This document shows positions 37,695 through 46,919 of a DNA stretch of 64,000 nt, in pieces. Source of the DNA: Legionella micdadei (GTDB lineage Bacteria > Pseudomonadota > Gammaproteobacteria > Legionellales > Legionellaceae); assembly GCF_000953635.1 (NCBI RefSeq), contig NZ_LN614830.1, positions 983,001-1,047,000 of the forward strand. Direction: 5' to 3'. Positions within the stretch are counted from its first letter, which is position 1. Each line of letters starts with the position of its first letter. The position numbers and the translations under genes were made by a program. The notes beneath the pieces are model-generated. The model was not told where the DNA came from. It ran no database searches and was given only the letters and a program-made list of their open reading frames with translations.

Positions 37695-39662
37695 ATGGTT
37701 TTTTTTTACGACTACAACAAAATCACCCTGGGTGAATCGAGTCATACAGGCCACATTGTTTATAAACATGCTAGGTATCGTGACGAAAATGATTCATTGA
37801 GGATTATATTTAAAAGGAATAAGTACAATGATCCCCGATTTTCTCACTTTGAAGCTGGGTTCACGGCTTTAGCAAGCCGGTTTTTACGTCCTAATCTAAC
37901 TCCAAAACAATTTTTAGTAAAAAATAATCGTCAGCAAGTTGTTGGGGTGGCCTCAGAGCATGTCGTTTATGCGATAGCAAGACGTGAAGGTTTGGGGAAT
38001 TTTGTAGAAATTCGTAAAAATGTTAGGCCTAGTCCTGCTGAAAGCAGTCGCAGGTATAACGGAAAATATACTTTTATTTCCAGAAAAGTGACTAAAGCTG
38101 AAGGAATTCCAATTGCTTTCTTCAATCAATACCCACCAGGTTTTTTTGGCGTGCTATGGCGACTAAGGCAAGAAAAAAAAATTGATTTCGATATGAATTC
38201 GTTAGCGAGCGTTTTGACCAGCGCTTACAGTTTAGAAGAAGATGATTTCCATAAGGGAAATTTTGGTTTTTATATCGTAAAAAGAATGGGGGCGGATGGA
38301 GAACAAAAATTAACAGTTGTTTTTTTTAAAATTGATAACGATCTGATGATGGCTGATAGCGTGATGTCTCGTTGTAGCTCGCGGATTGTGAATTGGCGTC
38401 ATGGCGAGCATGCTTTTGAGGTAACGAAGCGGGATCTTATCGCTTTTCCTAGGCTTTTTGATTCACAAAATTATTATTGGCCAACCTCCTCGCGTTTTCT
38501 AGCGAACCCAATTGATAACAAAGTCTATTCAAGTGCTGAGGAAATTCGTGCCTTTATTGAGCTTGGAGAGGATTTTCAATTCCAGCAAGCTAAGTGGCGT
38601 GAATTCTATAAACATATCTTGATTCCGCAGTCCATCATAAAACAAGCATTAAAGCAGTCTTTTGATAAAGAAAATGCCCAGGATAGGGCTCAATTAGCCT
38701 TAGTTACTCATGCTGTCATTTCAAGGCAAGCAAAACTAAGGGCTGTCCTTTTTACAATTCCGGAATTTCGGGAGTTCGTACAAACGCTTAGTGCCGGAGA
38801 TATTGCAGCAATGCAAGAAGAAATTCTTGACGGAATAGACGAGCCAAAGCATGAATCTTTGTTAAGTGAAATTTCCGCTAACATGGATCGTTATAAATCA
38901 TTATGTGAAACAGAGGTTGTTAGTGGGGATACTCCTTTGCATATTGCGATTCGGCTAGGGGATTATCGTTTTCACGAGACTTGGCAATCGTTCAGCCAAT
39001 TTGCTGAAGCGGCGAACGATAGGGGAGAAAAACCGCTCGATGTTGCCGTTGCAAAGATGAAGAGAACAGTGCCGCATTCTTATCGAGATGCAAGACAAGA
39101 TCCCTACCTCATTATTCGATCCCTTTTAGAGCAAGGGGTAGAGAAAACAGATTCCTATCGATTGCTTAATAAACCTAAAAAGGAACAAATCAAATCTTAC
39201 TCCTTTAAAACAATTCACATTAATAAAGCAGCTGTAGCAAATTCAACTACAAAACTCTTGAAAGTCATGCGGGGGGTCAGCGAAGATCACAGCCTTAGCC
39301 TTAAAATGAAAAAAGAGATCTCCCTTGTTTGCCTCAAAAAATTCATTGATACACAAAGGAACAACCCTCAATATGAACAGATATTGTTAGAGATGAAAGA
39401 AGCTTTAAATGGTTATAAAAATCCACCCGCTCCCGAGCTACAATTTATTCGTCAATTGAGAAGTCATTTATGGATAATTCGCAAAATAAGAGGTTTTCTC
39501 GGAGGAACTGCAACACAAGTTGCGTTCAATGGATTAATTAATGATGAATTAAATCGGTTGCACCCCAGTTGTTTTTCCTGTTTCTCTTTCTTTTTCAGCA
39601 AACCCAATCATGATTTAGTGCTTTATAATCCTGAATCTCATGATTTGAGTATTCGTGTTTGA
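37695..39662 (+). CDS. Kinase-like protein with ankyrin repeats, likely effector
   Basis: 655 residues counted from the ATG; a TTG nine bases earlier is possible, and neither has a clear ribosome-binding site. The N-terminal half looks like a protein/lipid-kinase fold: a strand lysine (RIIFK, about K40), a helix glutamate (HFEAGFTALASRFL, E53), a catalytic-loop-like DDFHKGNFG (D184, H186, N189) and metal-loop-like FFKIDNDL (D214). About residues 409-459 contain one or two ankyrin repeats (SGDTPLHIAIRLGD). Ankyrin effectors with a phosphoinositide-kinase-like domain are known in Legionella (AnkK/LegA5); membership is inferred, not proven. Confidence 0.7.
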   Translation: MVFFYDYNKITLGESSHTGHIVYKHARYRDENDSLRIIFKRNKYNDPRFSHFEAGFTALASRFLRPNLTPKQFLVKNNRQQVVGVASEHVVYAIARREGLGNFVEIRKNVRPSPAESSRRYNGKYTFISRKVTKAEGIPIAFFNQYPPGFFGVLWRLRQEKKIDFDMNSLASVLTSAYSLEEDDFHKGNFGFYIVKRMGADGEQKLTVVFFKIDNDLMMADSVMSRCSSRIVNWRHGEHAFEVTKRDLIAFPRLFDSQNYYWPTSSRFLANPIDNKVYSSAEEIRAFIELGEDFQFQQAKWREFYKHILIPQSIIKQALKQSFDKENAQDRAQLALVTHAVISRQAKLRAVLFTIPEFREFVQTLSAGDIAAMQEEILDGIDEPKHESLLSEISANMDRYKSLCETEVVSGDTPLHIAIRLGDYRFHETWQSFSQFAEAANDRGEKPLDVAVAKMKRTVPHSYRDARQDPYLIIRSLLEQGVEKTDSYRLLNKPKKEQIKSYSFKTIHINKAAVANSTTKLLKVMRGVSEDHSLSLKMKKEISLVCLKKFIDTQRNNPQYEQILLEMKEALNGYKNPPAPELQFIRQLRSHLWIIRKIRGFLGGTATQVAFNGLINDELNRLHPSCFSCFSFFFSKPNHDLVLYNPESHDLSIRV

Positions 39663-39695
39663 GTTAATAAATTCTTAATTTAATGTCATTATAAT
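39663..39695 (+). promoter_or_regulatory. PmrA-type promoter
   Basis: GTTAAT-AAATT-CTTAAT matches the PmrA box at 11 of 12 bases and is followed, exactly ten bases later, by a perfect TATAAT. It ends 33 bases before the start at 39729. Spacing and order are those of a PmrA-activated promoter. Confidence 0.6.
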
Positions 39696-39728
39696 GGACA
39701 CCCACTAATTTTCTCTGTAATTAATAAA

Positions 39729-40673
39729 ATGAAACTTAATAGCTATGTTTATGAATTATTAAAGATTTTTGGCAACGAATCAGGCGATCTAAGATATCGC
39801 TATTACAGAGAGGTGGATGTCTCTTCGCATTTAGTTTTAGAGCAAGATCAGTCTATGGATTATTTTCTCCATAGAACGCATGAGTTATTAATCATGGTTC
39901 CCCACCCAATCTTGGCTAAAGAGTGCTTACATTGGCAAATTAAAGAAACGTATCGTTTAGTGAATACTGCGCTTGCCTCTTGCTCCCCTTCTTTAGATCC
40001 ATTCCGTGAGCAGCTATTCGCATTAAAAAATAAACTTGAAAAAGATGATTACCTGGCTGAGTTTTTAAAACAAATCAGTATGAGTAACGATAGTGATTTA
40101 GTCTGTTCAGGACATGGTGTCTATTACAGTTGGCACAACATCATTGATTTAGCAAATTATGGTACTCATACCGAAGTGCTATTCTATTCCGGATTAGGCG
40201 GTTCATTAAGCCAAAGTTTAGGAACAGATATAGAAAACGAACAATTTGACCCTGAGAAAGTTGTTGTTCGTGATGAGCGTGCAAAAGAGGAAGTGGATTA
40301 CCCTTCAATGTTTTTTTTCAGCTCTACGGGCAGGCAGCACGTGATCCCGGATTTTACTTTGGAAGATTGCCATAAATTACCTCATCCAAGAGTGATTGAA
40401 CCTGAAACTGGACGGGTGGTTTATGATATGAATCAAGTTCCAAGAGAAAGAAGCTCCTTTTCTTTATCTACTGTAATTCAAAAATTTCCCAATCGAAAAA
40501 TCCATTGGGCCGCTTGTACGGCGGTTGTTCTTCCTGATGGAAAAAAAGAGGGGCCGTGTGCGGATCTAATTTGGAGTAAAAGAAAAGAGGAGGACTTTTC
40601 TCAGAGCCCGGCTAAAAGAAAGAGGGAAACTGAGTCGGCTGATGAGCAAAGTTACCCAATGCAAAGCATATGA
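39729..40673 (+). CDS. Unknown protein with HG/C motifs and basic tail, likely effector
   Basis: 314 residues, no signal or membrane segment. A hydrophobic strand leads into CSGHGVYYSW (H129), then GTHTEVLFYSGLGGSLSQ; late in the protein RKIHWAACTAVVLPDG holds C263. The first part recalls the Stv-type putative adhesin/toxin domain, the His-Gly and Ala-Cys pair recalls clan CD cysteine peptidases; neither is established. Near the end SPAKRKRE is a good nuclear-localisation-like cluster and the tail is glutamate-rich. With the PmrA-type promoter this is one of the best effector candidates in the window. Confidence 0.7.
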   Translation: MKLNSYVYELLKIFGNESGDLRYRYYREVDVSSHLVLEQDQSMDYFLHRTHELLIMVPHPILAKECLHWQIKETYRLVNTALASCSPSLDPFREQLFALKNKLEKDDYLAEFLKQISMSNDSDLVCSGHGVYYSWHNIIDLANYGTHTEVLFYSGLGGSLSQSLGTDIENEQFDPEKVVVRDERAKEEVDYPSMFFFSSTGRQHVIPDFTLEDCHKLPHPRVIEPETGRVVYDMNQVPRERSSFSLSTVIQKFPNRKIHWAACTAVVLPDGKKEGPCADLIWSKRKEEDFSQSPAKRKRETESADEQSYPMQSI

Positions 40674-40688
40674 TTTAACTGTTGGTTA

Positions 40689-41963
40689 TTAAGCAGCTTC
40701 CAAAATTGCGGCGACTCCCATGCCGCCAGCTGTACAGATGGAAATCAAACCTCGGCCGCTTCCTTTTAGGTACAACATTTTTGCAAGGCTTGCAACAATG
40801 CGGGAACCAGTTGCTGCGAAAGGATGCCCTAAAGCCACGCTACCGCCTTTGATATTCATTTTTGTTCGATCAATTGCGCCCATCGCAGCGTCGCGATTGA
40901 GAACCCATTTACAATAATCTTCCGATTCCCAGGCTTTCAAAGTGCAGAGCACTTGGCCTGCAAAGGCTTCATGAATTTCATAAAAATCAAAATCTTGAAG
41001 AGAGAGTTTATTGCGCTTTAGCAAGTTGTTCACTGCAATGGTAGGAGCCATAAGCAAGCCTTCCCCATGAACATAATCCACTGCGGCAACCTGTGCATCG
41101 ACAAAACGAGCAAGTAAGGGATAGTTATATTTTTTCGCTGTCTCTTCACAAATTAAATAAACTGCAGAAGAGCCGTCAGTGAGTGGGGTGCTATTGCCAG
41201 CGGTTAAAGTACCAGAACCGCTGAAATCAAAAGCTGGCTTTAGGCCTGCTAATTTCTCTAGGGTAGTCTCTTTACGCAAAATACCATCGCGCTTTAAGCC
41301 ATAAAATTCACAAACGAGATCGTCATAAAAGCCATCTTCATAAGCTTTCAAACCATTTTTATGGCTTAAAAAAGCGAATTCATCTTGCGCTTGCCGAGTA
41401 ATACCCCATTCCTTAACCATCTTCTCGCAGTGTTGTCCCATGGATAAACCTGTCCTTGGTTCTACAACAGCAGGGAATTCTGGTTTGATATCGTTTAGTC
41501 GAAAAGAAAAGAACCGTTTTAATTTAGATGAAAAATCTTTTGCATGGTGTAGCGCAACCAATTTTTGCGCAAAAGAACGACGAAACATGATCGGTAAATC
41601 GCTATTTGAATCCACTCCACCAGCAATGCCGTCATCGATTTGATAGTTGGCGATTTTCAGGGCTATCTGTAGGGTTGTTTCTAAACTGGTACCGCAGGCC
41701 CTTTGTAAAGTATATCCTGGTGTATGGGGGTCTAGATCAGAGCCGAGAACACATTCGCGGGCTAAATTCCAATTAAAGGAGCTATTCATGACAGCGCCAA
41801 GACCAACATCACCAACCATCCTTCTTTCAAGATGCATTTTTTTAACGAGTTGTTGTAAAGAGGCGATCATTAGATCTTGGGTAGAAACATTCTTATAAGT
41901 AGTCATCGATTTTACGAATGGCGTACGAATACCGCCTGCAATATAGACTGGTCTTGTTTTCAC
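40689..41963 (-). CDS. Acetyl-CoA C-acyltransferase (thiolase)
   Basis: 424 residues. Catalytic cysteine C90 in LQRACGTS, second-half histidine in EIHEAFAGQVL, and the final CTAGGMGVA with the deprotonating cysteine. The length and the first ~30 residues fit the FadI/trifunctional-beta-like group better than short PhaA. It can cleave beta-ketoacyl-CoA or condense two acetyl-CoA. Together with the decarboxylase and hydroxybutyrate dehydrogenase upstream it suggests acetoacetyl-CoA/ketone-body chemistry. It follows motB by 14 bases on the same strand. Confidence 0.9.
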   Translation of the reverse strand: MKTRPVYIAGGIRTPFVKSMTTYKNVSTQDLMIASLQQLVKKMHLERRMVGDVGLGAVMNSSFNWNLARECVLGSDLDPHTPGYTLQRACGTSLETTLQIALKIANYQIDDGIAGGVDSNSDLPIMFRRSFAQKLVALHHAKDFSSKLKRFFSFRLNDIKPEFPAVVEPRTGLSMGQHCEKMVKEWGITRQAQDEFAFLSHKNGLKAYEDGFYDDLVCEFYGLKRDGILRKETTLEKLAGLKPAFDFSGSGTLTAGNSTPLTDGSSAVYLICEETAKKYNYPLLARFVDAQVAAVDYVHGEGLLMAPTIAVNNLLKRNKLSLQDFDFYEIHEAFAGQVLCTLKAWESEDYCKWVLNRDAAMGAIDRTKMNIKGGSVALGHPFAATGSRIVASLAKMLYLKGSGRGLISICTAGGMGVAAILEAA

Positions 41964-41977
41964 TTTGATAGCCCTTA

Positions 41978-42796
41978 TTATTTGTTTTTAATCAATTTTT
42001 CTTCAACTTCTTTTTTCATGACAATAATCGAAATGCGGCGATTATTGGGATTTAAAGGATTTTTCTTATCAAGTAAAACGGTTGAAGCAAAACCTGTGAC
42101 TTCCATGACTTTATTTTCTTGTAATCCGCCTTTTAAGAGGGCACGCCTTGCTGCGTTAGCACGTTGGGTTGATAGTTCCCAATTAGTCTGGGTCAAGTCT
42201 TCAGGATTATCATAAGGATTAGCATCAGTATGGCCCTGAATGCTGATTTTGTTTGGTACGTTGTTTAACAATTTTGCTATCTTATCAAGAATTTGCTGCA
42301 CGTTAGGATCCATTTGATCGCTACCGAGTGGAAACATTGGTTTATTTTTATTATCAATGAGTTGTATCCGCAAGCCCTCAGAGACGATATCCATTAATAA
42401 CCGGTCTTTTAAATCAACGAGACTGGGATCATTGTGGACTGACAGGAGAATATTTGTTTTTAGTTGCTGAAGTTGTTTCATTTCGTTTTGCGACGCTGTT
42501 GATACTTGTCCGTCATGCTTATCTAAATTATCCCCGCCACCATTGATTGTCTCTGCTCGAGAACCCGTACTATCACCCCCAATAAAGGCTATACGAAGAG
42601 GTTGTTTGAAATACTCACTGATGCCGTCTTTTTGTGCTTTATTCAAAGAGGCAACAAGCCACATGAGTAAGAAAAAAGCCATCATTGCGGTAACAAAGTC
42701 AGCATAGGCAATTTTCCAGGAGCCTCCGTGATGCACATGCCTATCGTTTGTTTTTCTTTTAATGATAACGATTTTTTTGTCATTATTGCCAGCCAT
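41978..42796 (-). CDS. motB: Flagellar motor stator protein MotB-like
   Basis: 272 residues. Single N-terminal membrane helix with the proton-binding aspartate D33 in YADFVTAMMAFFLLMW, a linker, and a C-terminal OmpA-like peptidoglycan-binding domain with ISIQGHTDANPY and NRRISIIV. It anchors the stator in the cell wall. I choose the ATG preceded by GGAG at the right distance; starts 12-15 bases earlier are open and would overlap motA. Other flagellar genes are not in the window. Confidence 0.9.
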   Translation of the reverse strand: MAGNNDKKIVIIKRKTNDRHVHHGGSWKIAYADFVTAMMAFFLLMWLVASLNKAQKDGISEYFKQPLRIAFIGGDSTGSRAETINGGGDNLDKHDGQVSTASQNEMKQLQQLKTNILLSVHNDPSLVDLKDRLLMDIVSEGLRIQLIDNKNKPMFPLGSDQMDPNVQQILDKIAKLLNNVPNKISIQGHTDANPYDNPEDLTQTNWELSTQRANAARRALLKGGLQENKVMEVTGFASTVLLDKKNPLNPNNRRISIIVMKKEVEEKLIKNK

Positions 42797-42807
42797 AAAA
42801 GTCTCCA

Positions 42808-43683
42808 TCAAGCGCTATCAGTAGCTTCCGTTTTAACCGGTTTAATCTCCTCATTCAGCTCATTAAATGATGGCCTTGCTGTGGTGAATAAGACTTTTCG
42901 ACCGAATTCAGTGGCAATCAGCGGGGGGTTATTACTCACGCTTGCGAGTAAAGTAACCTTAATACAGTTCATCATCAGCAATGTTTCATTTGCACGTTGC
43001 TCAATGGCAGTGGCTATGGGGCCAATAAAACCATACCCTAATAGGATTCCAAGAAAAGTTCCAACTAACGCTTGGGCAACTAAGACACCAAGTTCTGCAG
43101 GGGGCAGGTTGATCGATTCCATTGTATGGACTACACCTAAGACGGCGGCAACAATACCAAAGGCAGGCATGCTGTCGGCGAGTTTAGTGATGGCATTAAC
43201 TGGAATAAGTTCTTCCTGATGGTAAGTGGCGATTTCATTTTCCATGAGTGATTCAAGTTGAAAAGGTTGCAGATTCGAGGTAATGACGAGTCGAAAATAA
43301 TCACAAATGAATTCAATGACATGGGGTTGAGCCAAAAGTCGAGGATAATTACTAAAGATAGGGCTATTTGCCGGCTCTTCTATGTCATTCTCCAATGCCA
43401 TTAGCCCTTCTTGACGGCCCTTATTCAATAAGGCATAAAGCAGCCTTAATAAATCCCGGTAAATGATTTTAGCTGATTTAGGACTGCGAAAAACACCAGG
43501 TAATGCTTTGATGATGGCTTTTAAAACACTGGAACTATTCCCGATAATTAATGAACCTATCGCTGCTCCTGCAATTATCAATAACTCAACAGGTTGGATA
43601 ATAGCGGCTAAGTGGCCTCCAGCTAGAGCAAACCCACCAAAAACCGACAGTAAGATCACAACTGATCCAAGCAAAATAAGCAT
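42808..43683 (-). CDS. motA: Flagellar motor stator protein MotA-like
   Basis: 291 residues with four membrane segments: two at the N-terminus (LILLGSVVILLSVFGGFALAGG; LLIIAGAAIGSLIIG), and two later (DSMPAFGIVAAVLGVVHTM; LVGTFLGILLGYGFIGPIA). It forms the proton channel with MotB. The cytosolic loop between segments two and three is the part that meets the rotor. It sits head of a motA-motB pair placed between the acetoacetate decarboxylase and the thiolase. Confidence 0.9.
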   Translation of the reverse strand: MLILLGSVVILLSVFGGFALAGGHLAAIIQPVELLIIAGAAIGSLIIGNSSSVLKAIIKALPGVFRSPKSAKIIYRDLLRLLYALLNKGRQEGLMALENDIEEPANSPIFSNYPRLLAQPHVIEFICDYFRLVITSNLQPFQLESLMENEIATYHQEELIPVNAITKLADSMPAFGIVAAVLGVVHTMESINLPPAELGVLVAQALVGTFLGILLGYGFIGPIATAIEQRANETLLMMNCIKVTLLASVSNNPPLIATEFGRKVLFTTARPSFNELNEEIKPVKTEATDSA

Positions 43684-43728
43684 TTAATATCCCTATCAAA
43701 GCTATTTAATGGAAATTAACTATATAAA

Positions 43729-43787
43729 ATTGTCCCTTAGGACAATAGCATCAGTCTACTTTCTGCTCTGCTTGAGCAGAAAGTAGA
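43729..43787 (-). terminator. Double hairpin terminator after the decarboxylase gene
   Basis: Reading the minus strand after the decarboxylase stop: a perfect 14-base stem (TCTACTTTCTGCTC with its complement, 5-base loop, 43755-43787), then ATTGTCC-taag-GGACAAT (43729-43746) followed by TTTATA. The second hairpin with its T-rich tail fits an intrinsic terminator, separating the decarboxylase genes from motAB. Confidence 0.65.
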
Positions 43788-43791
43788 GAAG

Positions 43792-44529
43792 TTATTTAAG
43801 ATAGTCATGAACCACTCGACCATAAGGTAATATTAAATCAGTCAGAACGTGAACCGCTTTCACAACTTTTTTCACGGGTAATTGAGCAAGCGGTGCCAAG
43901 GCATGATATTGCAAATCCAAGCGCGCAGGCCCTGTCCATGCCCCTTTAACCACGACGTTTTCCAGCTGATATTCGACGAGTTCGCAAATGCGGGTTGTTC
44001 CGTCAACATGTGGAATTATTTTGAGGAGGTAAGAAGGGGCCGTCATTGATTTCTGAATCGCTTCCGAATCCAATTGTTTATATTTAAATCCCATGGTTGC
44101 TGTCGCAACACGGCAACTTCCATAGTTTAATATGCCAACTAAAGTTTCTTTTTCTACACTCAATCGTGGCTGAGCTAATTTTTTGGGAAACCCCCAAATC
44201 TCACGGCCGCCAGAAATAGGAGGCATATCATCCAAATACATTGCGTGGGTGTAAGAGCCTGGTTTTCCTTTATAACGAACAGGGATAACTTGGCCAGATT
44301 CAGTATAATCGCCAAACCCGGTTGAATCTGGCATGCGAATGACTTCAAAATTCACTAATGGTTCTACTACTTCCAACGGTTCAGGTACAATTTCTTTAAG
44401 GGCATCCATGTCTGTTTCGTAGGTAATAATAAAATATTCCCTATTTTTGAAATGATAAGGGCCATGCGGGTAAGAAGGACTCGCGTAAGGCATTGCGAAG
44501 GCATTTTTCCGTATTTGTGCTTCATCCAT
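43792..44529 (-). CDS. adc: Acetoacetate decarboxylase
   Basis: 245 residues. Converts acetoacetate to acetone and CO2 through a Schiff base; the reactive lysine is K116 in [11 protein letters not shown], next to K117 that lowers its pKa. The family also has [13 protein letters not shown] and [13 protein letters not shown]. It lies downstream of a 3-hydroxybutyrate dehydrogenase gene with 49 bases between, in one probable operon, and is followed by a double hairpin. Confidence 0.93.
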   Translation of the reverse strand: MDEAQIRKNAFAMPYASPSYPHGPYHFKNREYFIITYETDMDALKEIVPEPLEVVEPLVNFEVIRMPDSTGFGDYTESGQVIPVRYKGKPGSYTHAMYLDDMPPISGGREIWGFPKKLAQPRLSVEKETLVGILNYGSCRVATATMGFKYKQLDSEAIQKSMTAPSYLLKIIPHVDGTTRICELVEYQLENVVVKGAWTGPARLDLQYHALAPLAQLPVKKVVKAVHVLTDLILPYGRVVHDYLK

Positions 44530-44578
44530 TTTTGAATTCTCCTATTTAGGGATGCCAAATCGATTGGTTTTTATTGGT

Positions 44579-45361
44579 TTACTCCATAAACCAGCCATGA
44601 CTAGCCACCAATGATTGTCCAGTAAGTGCATTGGATGGGAATGAGGCAAAAAATAAAGCAGTCTGGGCGATATCTTCCACTGTGGTGAATTTGCCGTCTA
44701 CCGTGTCTTTAAGCATGACATTCTTGATAACATCTTCTTCACTAATGCCTAGTTCTTTTGCTTGTTCAGGTATTTGCTTATCCACTAACGGAGTGCGTAC
44801 ATAACCTGGACAAATGACGTTCGCATGAATGCCGTATTCGCCTGCTTCTTTAGCAACAACTTTGCATAAACCTAATAACCCATGTTTTGCTGTCACATAA
44901 GGGGCTTTTAATTTAGACGCTTCCTTGGAGTGCACTGAACCCATATAGATGATGCTGCCTCCTCTTTTCGCGGCATACATGTGTTTCAAGCAGGCTTTTG
45001 TGGTTAAGAAAGCACCATCGAGATGGATTGAAATTAATTTTTTCCAGTCCGCATAAGCGAGTTTATCCACTGGATCGATAATTTGTATCCCTGCATTACT
45101 GACCAGCACATCAATTCCGCCAAACTGTTTGGCTACTGCATCAACCCCAGTGTTTACTTGATCTTCGTCAATAACATTCATCTCAACGGCCATTGCTTGA
45201 CCTTTTTTTCCTTTAATTTCATCAGCGACCGCTTGGGCTTGTTTGAGATTAAGGTCGGCAATGGCAACTTTTGCACCTTCACTCGCATAAAGAAGGGCGA
45301 TTTCTTTACCGATTCCACTGGCTGCACCTGTTACTATGGCAACTTTGTCTTTTAATCGCAT
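44579..45361 (-). CDS. bdhA: 3-hydroxybutyrate dehydrogenase
   Basis: 260-residue short-chain dehydrogenase. Cofactor loop [13 protein letters not shown], catalytic YVTAKHG and the substrate-lid region ([20 protein letters not shown]), which is characteristic of D-3-hydroxybutyrate dehydrogenases. Interconverts 3-hydroxybutyrate and acetoacetate with NAD, linking stored polyhydroxybutyrate to central metabolism. First gene of the presumed bdhA-adc operon. Confidence 0.9.
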   Translation of the reverse strand: MRLKDKVAIVTGAASGIGKEIALLYASEGAKVAIADLNLKQAQAVADEIKGKKGQAMAVEMNVIDEDQVNTGVDAVAKQFGGIDVLVSNAGIQIIDPVDKLAYADWKKLISIHLDGAFLTTKACLKHMYAAKRGGSIIYMGSVHSKEASKLKAPYVTAKHGLLGLCKVVAKEAGEYGIHANVICPGYVRTPLVDKQIPEQAKELGISEEDVIKNVMLKDTVDGKFTTVEDIAQTALFFASFPSNALTGQSLVASHGWFME

Positions 45362-45447
45362 GATTTACAGTCCCTGTTTAGTTATTGTTTTAGCAGTATA
45401 GCAGTGTGTTTTCTATTTTGCTTTACTCTCGATAAAAATTGAAGAAA

Positions 45448-45494
45448 CCCTGATTTTGCCATTTGCGATTTCAATTATGATGGCAAAATCAGGG
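45448..45494 (-). terminator. Strong intrinsic terminator
   Basis: CCCTGATTTTGCCAT and ATGGCAAAATCAGGG are perfect 15-base arms with a 17-base spacer. On the minus strand the hairpin is followed by TTTCTTCAATTTTT. It lies just after the lipoprotein gene and before the bdhA operon. Confidence 0.75.
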
Positions 45495-45516
45495 TCGAGC
45501 TAAACTTCAACAACGA

Positions 45517-45801
45517 TTAGTAGTAATAATATACGCCATTTCTCCAATAACCATTTCCCCAGTAGCCATTTCCCCAATAAGCATTTCTCCAATATCTCCT
45601 ATCTTGGGCTTGGCCGATTTGATTACCAATTAAGGCGCCTAAACCACCGCCAACCACAGCACCGCCACCTTTCCCTACGGCATATCCAATTCCTGCTCCA
45701 GCAGCACCACCTGCAACTGTCCCGACTTGGGTATTGGTGCAAGAACAGAGGGTAAGAGCAGATAGACCAGCAAAAGCGAAAGTAATGATTGTTTTTTTCA
45801 T
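45517..45801 (-). CDS. Glycine-zipper lipoprotein
   Basis: 94 residues. Lipoprotein signal peptide with lipobox LCSC, then a glycine-zipper hairpin (GGAAGAGIGYAVGKGGG, GLGALIGNQIGQ) of the SlyB/Pcp type, then an aromatic tail with repeated YWGNG/YWRNG units and a terminal tyrosine run. Probably outer-membrane attached. The repeated aromatic tail is unusual and could bind ligands or glycans; no function is known. Confidence 0.8.
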   Translation of the reverse strand: MKKTIITFAFAGLSALTLCSCTNTQVGTVAGGAAGAGIGYAVGKGGGAVVGGGLGALIGNQIGQAQDRRYWRNAYWGNGYWGNGYWRNGVYYYY

Positions 45802-46031
45802 AGTTATTTCCTTTGTTAGTATTGTTTGTTTCCCTCAAAAAACATAATAGTACAAAAATAAGCAAAATGTTTAATAAATAATCAAATCCTGTGTCAGAAT
45901 TGCTTTGGTTCACTTTGGGGTTTTGGTGAGGATGAATTCTTAGCTTTTATCCTGGCGGGACTAAATTTAAGTTGAGAAATTATTCGTCCACCAGTAGTAT
46001 TGGCTTATCGTTTTCAGAAATAGAGGGCGTA

Positions 46032-46904
46032 ATGTTTCGTGGGAGTATAGTTGCATTGGTCACGCCGATGCTTGATGGTAAAGTGGATGAACCACGTTTA
46101 CGTGAGCTGGTTGAGTTTCATATCGCTGCAGGTACCCATGCCATCGTTCCTGCCGGAACTACAGGAGAAGCTGGGACCTTATCTCACCAAGAAAAACTTT
46201 TGGTGATCAAAACCGTTGTTGAACAGGTACGCGAACGCATCCCGGTTATCGCGGGAACCGCAATGAATGCAACCAAAGACTGCATTGAATTAACACGTGA
46301 AGCAATGGAGTGCGGTGCACATGCGGCCCTTATCATGACACCTGCCTACATTAAACCAACTCAAGAAGGCCTTTATCAACATTACAGCGCAATTGCTAAC
46401 TCAGTGGCAATTCCGATCATTCTTTATAACGTACCAAGTCGTACAGCTTGTGATATGTTGCCTGAAACGGTAGCTAGGCTTGCAAAAATTTCCAATATAG
46501 TGGGAATTAAAGAGGCTACAGGGCAAATGGCTCGTTTGCAACAAATACTGCGAACATCACAAGGATGCATTGATGTGTACAGTGGGGATGATTTGACTGC
46601 GGCCCAGTGGATGTTAGCTGGAGCGAAAGGGGTTATCTCTGTAACAGCGAATGTTGCACCAAGGCAGATGGCAAAATTATGTGATGCTGCTTTGGATGAT
46701 GATCATGCGGGGTGTGTACGAATCAATGAACAATTGACGAAACTCCATGAATTATTGTTCGTGGAATCCAATCCTATTCCTGTAAAATGGGCATTAAGCA
46801 AAATGGGATTGATAAATGATGAATTGCGGTTACCCCTGACGAGCTTATCGATAGAACACCATCAAGCATTAGAGCAAGTACTCCGTACTTTGCAACTTGC
46901 TTAA
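46032..46904 (+). CDS. dapA: 4-hydroxy-tetrahydrodipicolinate synthase
   Basis: 290 residues. Condenses pyruvate and aspartate semialdehyde in lysine and diaminopimelate synthesis. The Schiff-base lysine is K160 in [21 protein letters not shown] and LYNVPSRT are the other active-site segments. I choose the ATG that gives [13 protein letters not shown], matching E. coli DapA (292 residues); 20 open codons upstream are not family-like. A mini-BamC gene follows after 15 bases, as bamC follows dapA in E. coli. Confidence 0.94.
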   Translation: MFRGSIVALVTPMLDGKVDEPRLRELVEFHIAAGTHAIVPAGTTGEAGTLSHQEKLLVIKTVVEQVRERIPVIAGTAMNATKDCIELTREAMECGAHAALIMTPAYIKPTQEGLYQHYSAIANSVAIPIILYNVPSRTACDMLPETVARLAKISNIVGIKEATGQMARLQQILRTSQGCIDVYSGDDLTAAQWMLAGAKGVISVTANVAPRQMAKLCDAALDDDHAGCVRINEQLTKLHELLFVESNPIPVKWALSKMGLINDELRLPLTSLSIEHHQALEQVLRTLQLA

Positions 46905-46919
46905 ACGAGGATAGTTTTA

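Noticed and set aside
45623..45913. 96-codon frame over the glycine-zipper gene
   Set aside because: Cysteine/tryptophan-rich translation of the wrong frame of a glycine-rich gene.
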